DNA of 16,440 nucleotides, taken from contig CANQCA010000021.1 of NCBI GenBank assembly GCA_947589585.1, forward strand, positions 1-16,440, in the 5' to 3' direction. The notes under the pieces are model-generated. The model did not search any database, had not been told where the DNA came from, and saw only the letters and a list, made by a program, of their open reading frames with translations. Within the stretch, counting starts at the first letter, position 1. Each line of letters begins with the position of its first letter. This stretch comes from an uncultured Clostridia bacterium (GTDB lineage: Bacteria; Bacillota; Clostridia; Christensenellales; Borkfalkiaceae). The translations under genes and the position numbers were made by a program. This document shows, one piece after another, positions 12,489 through 16,440 of the stretch.

Positions 12489-12525
12489 GCTGTTTTCGCG
12501 CCCTTTTATAAGATTTTACGAAAAA

Positions 12526-13719
12526 TCAGCAAAGCGCCGCCGTCTCGCGGGCGATGACGAGCTCCTCATTGGTGGGGATCACGAGGATTTTCACCTTGGA
12601 ATCTGCCGCCGAGATATCGCGGATCGTGCCGTCGTTCTTTGCGGCGTTCTTCTCCTCGTCGAGTTTGACGCCGAGATATCCGAGCCCGTCCGTCACACCC
12701 TTCCGCACCGCGGGGGTGTTTTCGCCGATGCCCGCCGTGAAGACGATGACGTCCAGCCCGCCCATGGCCGCACTGTATGCACCGACGTACTTCTTGCAGG
12801 AATAGTTGAACATGTCGAGGGCGAGCGCCGCGCGCTTATTGCCCGCCGCCTTCGCCGCTTCGAGATCGCGGAAGTCGGAGGAGACGCCCGAGATGCCCAA
12901 AACGCCGCACTTTTTATTGAGATAAGTGAGCCCCTCTTCCATCGTCATGCCCTTCTTCTCGCAGAGATAGTCGATGGCGGCGACGTCGATATCGCCGCTG
13001 CGGGTTCCCATGGGGACGCCCGCGAGGGGGGTGAAGCCCATCGAGGTATCGATGCAGATGCCGCCTTTCACCGCCGAGATGGATGAACCGTTCCCGAGAT
13101 GGCAGGTGACGATCTTTAGCTCCTTGATATCCCTTCCGAGATACTTCGCCGCCTCGCCCGCAACAAATTTGTGGGAAGTGCCATGGGCGCCGTAGCGGCG
13201 CACTTTATACTTCTCATAGTCCTCGTAGTCGATGGCGTAGAGCTTGGCATGGTCGGGCATGGTCTGGTGGAAGGAGGTGTCGAACACGAGCGCCATCTTC
13301 TTCCCCGGCATAACTGCACGGCAGGCATTGACGCCCAAGATCGCCGCGGGATTGTGGAGGGGCGCGAGATCCTTGATCTCTTCCATGAGCTCCATCGCCC
13401 GTTCGTCCACGAGGGTGGTCACTTTGAACGCTTCGCCCGAGGCGACGACGCGATGTCCGACGGCGTCGATCTCATCCATCGAGGAAATGACGCCCGCCTT
13501 TTCATCCACGAGCATTTTGAGGACGAGAGAGATGGCGTCGGTATGGGTGGGAAGGTCCTGCTCGATGACGAAAGTCTCGCCGTGCGCTTTGTGGGTGAGC
13601 TTGCCGCCCGCGATGCCGATGCGTTCGCACCCGCCCTTGGCGATGGCTTCCTCCGTCTCCATATTGATGAGTTGGTATTTGAGCGAGGAACTCCCCGCAT
13701 TGATGACAAGAATTTTCAT
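12526..13719 (-). CDS. ackA: Acetate kinase
   Basis: 397 residues, full length. Converts acetyl phosphate and ADP to acetate and ATP. Motifs: NAGSSSLKY with Asn7; GHRVV with Arg90; FDTSFH with Asp147; YGAHGTSH with His179; HLGNGSS (207-213); GTRSGDID with Arg240; and TNEE near 383-386. These match the catalytic residues of the Methanosarcina enzyme within one position. The ribosome binding site (AAAGGT) is modest. It lies about 220 nt after pta, with hairpins between. No terminator before yceD. Confidence 0.97.
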   Translation of the reverse strand: MKILVINAGSSSLKYQLINMETEEAIAKGGCERIGIAGGKLTHKAHGETFVIEQDLPTHTDAISLVLKMLVDEKAGVISSMDEIDAVGHRVVASGEAFKVTTLVDERAMELMEEIKDLAPLHNPAAILGVNACRAVMPGKKMALVFDTSFHQTMPDHAKLYAIDYEDYEKYKVRRYGAHGTSHKFVAGEAAKYLGRDIKELKIVTCHLGNGSSISAVKGGICIDTSMGFTPLAGVPMGTRSGDIDVAAIDYLCEKKGMTMEEGLTYLNKKCGVLGISGVSSDFRDLEAAKAAGNKRAALALDMFNYSCKKYVGAYSAAMGGLDVIVFTAGIGENTPAVRKGVTDGLGYLGVKLDEEKNAAKNDGTIRDISAADSKVKILVIPTNEELVIARETAALC

Positions 13720-13776
13720 GATATTTACCTTTTTGAAGTTTAATAGACTGCGATTGCAAGCGCACCCAATATCAAT

Positions 13777-13937
13777 GACGGCGCAAGCAAAACCACGCTT
13801 TTGCGCCGCGCACCCCGATTTGCAAGCCCCGCTTGCTTTTTGTTTTTATGAAACTGCTTTCAGAGCCGCCTTCTGCGAAGCAAACATGCCTATTTGCTCG
13901 TGGAATTTGTTTTCCCAAAACAAATTCCACGAAATTT
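13777..13937. repeat. pta-ackA intergenic hairpins
   Basis: Three structures: GGCGCAA...TTGCGCC (about 13781-13808); GCAAGC-CCC-GCTTGC followed by TTTTTGTTTTT on the plus strand (13822-13847); and a perfect 15-bp stem CGTGGAATTTGTTTT (13899-13913 with 13917-13931, loop CCC) starting 6 nt after the pta stop. On the coding strand the large hairpin lacks a T-tract. It may stabilise or process the pta mRNA and lower ackA expression rather than end transcription. Confidence 0.65.
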
Positions 13938-14975
13938 TTACTCCGCTTGCAGGGCGGTAATTGCCACAGCGCAGACGATATCCGAAGATTTGCACCCGCG
14001 CGAGAGGTCGTTCAAAGGCTTTGCGAACCCCTGGCAGATGGGACCGATCGCCTGGAAGCCGCCGAGGCGTTCCGCGATCTTATAGCCGATGTTGCCCGAC
14101 TGCAGGTCGGGGAAGATGAGAACGTTTGCGTGACCCGCGATCTCGGACATGGGTGCCTTCAATTTCGCCACCTCGGGAACGATCGCGGCATCGAATTGCA
14201 GTTCTCCGTCGAGTTTCAGATCGGGCGCCTGCTCCTTTGCGATGCGCGTCGCTTCCTGCACGAGGCTCACATTGTCGTGCTTGGCGCTGCCCATCGTGGA
14301 GAAGGAGAGCATGGCGACGCGGGGCTCCACGCCGGCGATCTCCCTTGCGCTCTTCGCGGTCGCGATAGCGCACTCTGCGAGCCCTTCCGCGGTGTAGGTG
14401 GGATTGAGCCCGCAGTCGGCAAAGACCAAAAGCCCGTCCTCGCAATATTGGTTATTTCCCACCATGAGGTTGAAGCTCGAGACCGCCTTCACGCCGGGAG
14501 CAGTCTTGATGATCTGAAGCCCGGGGCGGAGGGTGTTCGCCGTCGAATGGCATGCGCCCGAGACGAGCCCGTCCACATCGCCGCTCTTGAGCATGAGTGC
14601 GCCGAAGAAGGTGTTATCCTTGGCCAGCTCTAAAGCCTGCTCCTCGGTCATGCCCTTTGCTTTGCGTAGTTCATAGAGAAGATTTGCATACTCTTGCAGC
14701 TTGGGGGAAGAAGCGGGTTCCACGATCTCGATGTTCGTAAGGTCGACATCGGGATTTTTCGCCGCGATCTCCTCAGCATTGCCGAGAAGGACGATGCGGG
14801 CAATGCCCTCCGCGACGCAATCCGCCGCCGCCTCGACGACGCGGCTATCCTCTCCCTCGCAGAGGACGATCTTCTTGTTCTTTGCCGCCGCCTTCTTCTT
14901 GATGGCTTCGACGACCGTACCCGCCTCCGCGATCTTCTGCATGGTCTTTTTAATTGTCTTCACAAAACCTGCCAT
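13938..14975 (-). CDS. pta: Phosphate acetyltransferase
   Basis: 345 residues, the short single-domain form of Clostridia without the N-terminal DRTGG region. It exchanges CoA of acetyl-CoA for phosphate to give acetyl phosphate for AckA. Typical segments are VDGLVSGACHSTANTLRPGL, SFSTMGSAKHDNV, GELQFDAAIVPEVAKLKAP, HANVLIFPDLQSGNIGYK and GFAKPLNDLSRGC. AGGAGC precedes the ATG at 14975. Transcribed divergently from tmcAL. Confidence 0.97.
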   Translation of the reverse strand: MAGFVKTIKKTMQKIAEAGTVVEAIKKKAAAKNKKIVLCEGEDSRVVEAAADCVAEGIARIVLLGNAEEIAAKNPDVDLTNIEIVEPASSPKLQEYANLLYELRKAKGMTEEQALELAKDNTFFGALMLKSGDVDGLVSGACHSTANTLRPGLQIIKTAPGVKAVSSFNLMVGNNQYCEDGLLVFADCGLNPTYTAEGLAECAIATAKSAREIAGVEPRVAMLSFSTMGSAKHDNVSLVQEATRIAKEQAPDLKLDGELQFDAAIVPEVAKLKAPMSEIAGHANVLIFPDLQSGNIGYKIAERLGGFQAIGPICQGFAKPLNDLSRGCKSSDIVCAVAITALQAE

Positions 14976-15016
14976 AAAAATTGCTCCTGAAATTCTTTAT
15001 TTTTTCTTTGCAATCG

Positions 15017-15060
15017 TGTATAATGGGTTGCGAAAGAAACATTTTTCCGTCATTATACAC
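15017..15060. promoter_or_regulatory. Inverted repeat holding two opposed -10 elements
   Basis: GTGTATAATG (15017-15026) and CATTATACAC (15051-15060) are exact reverse complements 24 bp apart. Each contains a TATAAT: the left on the plus strand towards tmcAL, the right on the minus strand towards pta. The two predicted transcripts would start facing each other and overlap. Confidence 0.6.
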
Positions 15061-15080
15061 CTTTTAGGAAAAAATGTAAA
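15052..15080 (-). promoter_or_regulatory. pta promoter
   Basis: Minus strand TTTACA (15075-15080), 17 bp, TATAAT (15052-15057). The -35 overlaps the start of the tmcAL ribosome binding site. The leader to the pta ATG is about 70 nt. Confidence 0.75.
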
Positions 15081-15088
15081 GGAAACGC

Positions 15089-16282
15089 ATGGAAAAGATG
15101 AAAATTTGTGCCGTCGTCTGCGAATATAATCCCTTCCACAACGGGCATCTCTATCAGCTCGGCGAGATCAAAAAGCGGAGCGGGTGCGACAAGATCCTCT
15201 GCATCATGAGCGGGAACTTCACCCAGCGGGGGGATATCGCCGTGTTCGATAAGTACACGCGGGCGAGGCATGCCGTCGAGAACGGCGCAGACGCCGTCTT
15301 AGAGCTTCCCGCGGCATTTGCCGTCTCCCCCGCCGAACTCTTCGCACAGGGGGCTATCAAGCTGATTGCCGCCATTCCGGGGGTGGAAGTGCTCGCCTTC
15401 GGGTGCGAGAGCGGAGAAAAAGAGGACTTTATGAAGATCGCCGCCGAGACCCTCCGCGAGGATAAGGCGTTCAAAGCCGCTCTCAAAGAGAACATGAAGG
15501 ACGGGACCTCGTACATACGGGCGCGGAATCAGACGCTCCTTTCCCTCGATCCCGATCTCGACGAGAAACTGCTCTCCTCTCCGAACAATATCCTGGGGGT
15601 GGAATATTGCCGCGCACTGCTGAAAGAGAAATCGGCGATCGAGCCCCTTCCCATTTTGCGGATCGGAGCCTCGTACGCGGACATGGTACCCCGCAATGAC
15701 TTCTCGTCGGCGACTTCGCTGCGCTTTGCGATGGCAGAGGGGGGCCTCTCGGCGCGGCGGGCGCTCAAACGGAATCTCCCCAAAAATGTGTATGAGGACG
15801 CCCTCAACTTCCAAAAGACCGCCTTCGAGGATGCGACGCTCTGCGCCCTTCTCTGTGCCGAAGATAAGGCGATCGCCGAGACGCCCGACTGCTCCGAGGG
15901 ATTGGAAAACCGCCTGAAAACGTTGGCGCGCACCAACCCCCGATACGAGGATGCCATCGCAAAAGCGGTCACCAAGCGGTATACCCGCGCGCGAATCAAG
16001 CGTATTCTTCTGCAAAATCTCTTGAAGATCCGCCTCGAGGACGTGGAGGAATACCTCTCCGGCCCCCTGTATCTGCGCACGCTTGCCTTAAAAAAGCAGG
16101 GCTCGGAAGAGATGCTTGCCGCCCTTGCCGAGGCGAATATCCCCCTCGTTGTGCGAAAAAGCGACGCCGCCGCCCTCAAAAAGGACGCCCTTGCTTGCTT
16201 CGAGCGTGACCGCTTCGCGAACGCGCTCTATGCGAGCCTCACCCACACCCCCATCGGCGACTACGAGACGCTGTTCGTGTAA
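15089..16282 (+). CDS. tmcAL: tRNA(Met) cytidine acetate ligase TmcAL
   Basis: 397 residues, the usual length. It activates acetate with ATP and makes N4-acetylcytidine at the wobble base of elongator tRNA-Met; formerly YlbM/DUF795. The nucleotidyltransferase motif NPFHNGH (His17, His20) and SGNFTQRG (41-48) are intact near the N-terminus, followed by ELPAAFAVSPAELFA. The C-terminal half is helical, with NPRYEDAI and KRYTRARIKRILL. The start at 15089 has AAAGGA 5 nt upstream; ATG at 15098 is a less likely alternative. Its position next to pta-ackA and yceD-rpmF matches the Bacillota arrangement around ylbM-ylbN-rpmF. Confidence 0.95.
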   Translation: MEKMKICAVVCEYNPFHNGHLYQLGEIKKRSGCDKILCIMSGNFTQRGDIAVFDKYTRARHAVENGADAVLELPAAFAVSPAELFAQGAIKLIAAIPGVEVLAFGCESGEKEDFMKIAAETLREDKAFKAALKENMKDGTSYIRARNQTLLSLDPDLDEKLLSSPNNILGVEYCRALLKEKSAIEPLPILRIGASYADMVPRNDFSSATSLRFAMAEGGLSARRALKRNLPKNVYEDALNFQKTAFEDATLCALLCAEDKAIAETPDCSEGLENRLKTLARTNPRYEDAIAKAVTKRYTRARIKRILLQNLLKIRLEDVEEYLSGPLYLRTLALKKQGSEEMLAALAEANIPLVVRKSDAAALKKDALACFERDRFANALYASLTHTPIGDYETLFV

Positions 16283-16301
16283 ATTTTGCTCAAGATAAGT
16301 T

Positions 16302-16334
16302 CGCCTCCCCCATTTTCTTGGGGGAGGCGTTTTT
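16302..16334 (+). terminator. Strong terminator after tmcAL
   Basis: Perfect 10-bp stem CGCCTCCCCC/GGGGGAGGCG, 8-nt loop, then TTTTT. Confidence 0.95.
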
Positions 16335-16370
16335 ACCTATTTTGCCCTGTCACCTCAGAGATAGTACCCT

Positions 16371-16440
16371 TCAATTCAAATTTTCAAAAAATTCGTTATA
16401 TGAAATTCCAAAGCATTTTACAAGTGCGATGATATAGCCC
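16371..16440 (-). CDS. C-terminal end of a probable XRE regulator (cut by window end)
   Basis: The minus strand from the window edge reads GYIIALVKCFGISYNEFFEN then LN and stop. The CFGISxxEFF pattern is the usual last helix of small XRE-type regulators (compare LCKAFGMALAQFL in the broken gene at 5415). Only 22 codons are visible. It converges on tmcAL, with the terminator between them. Confidence 0.55.
   Translation of the reverse strand, partial: GYIIALVKCFGISYNEFFENLN

Noticed and set aside
15299..16179. Minus-strand frames of over 200 codons
   Set aside because: Antisense shadows of tmcAL, which has clear family motifs.

Overview
The window looks like chromosome from an anaerobic, probably gut-dwelling Clostridia-type Bacillota. 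The signs are: SD-led genes with TTGACA/TATAAT promoters; the gene order tmcAL, pta, ackA, yceD (DUF177), rpmF; a flavodoxin-reductase-like/rubredoxin fusion typical of anaerobes; a CsoR-CopA copper pair; a small Cys-rich DUF6485-like protein; and a lipoprotein built of InlB-type repeats. The lineage is inference; no rRNA is present.

Positions 1 to about 7,830 are accessory in character. A lower-GC gene (715-2160) encodes a membrane-anchored Nudix-like protein. A large minus-strand lipoprotein (2800-5310) follows, with a very good promoter. Then come two genes broken by single-base frameshifts: an XRE regulator (5415-5734) and the C-terminal part of a DUF262/DUF1524 (GmrSD-like) protein (5925-6571). 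A small Cys-rich protein (6853-7047) has its own promoter. The spaces between these genes are filled with dispersed repeats and hairpins. Several repeats are shared at near identity between distant spots, and some carry pieces of the 3' half of a tRNA-Pro gene.

Position 7831 onward is mostly core. tRNA-Pro(CGG) lies on the minus strand with its own promoter and terminator. Next is the csoR-copA operon (10506 down to 7994), under a promoter that carries two CsoR-type boxes. The copA phosphorylation motif reads DKTAT instead of DKTGT. A repeat-filled gap of about 550 bp (10,570-11,118) holds a 90-bp tandem repeat. It is followed by the flavin reductase/rubredoxin fusion, rpmF and yceD, then ackA and pta (acetyl-CoA to acetate plus ATP). 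Divergent from pta is tmcAL, whose product uses acetate and ATP to modify tRNA-Met. The window closes with a strong terminator and the last 22 codons of a probable XRE regulator.

The most unusual material is the mosaic repeat landscape, especially the truncated tRNA-Pro 3' ends. Next are the CopA motif change and the Nudix membrane protein. No complete new multi-gene system is evident: the accessory genes are isolated, and two are broken.
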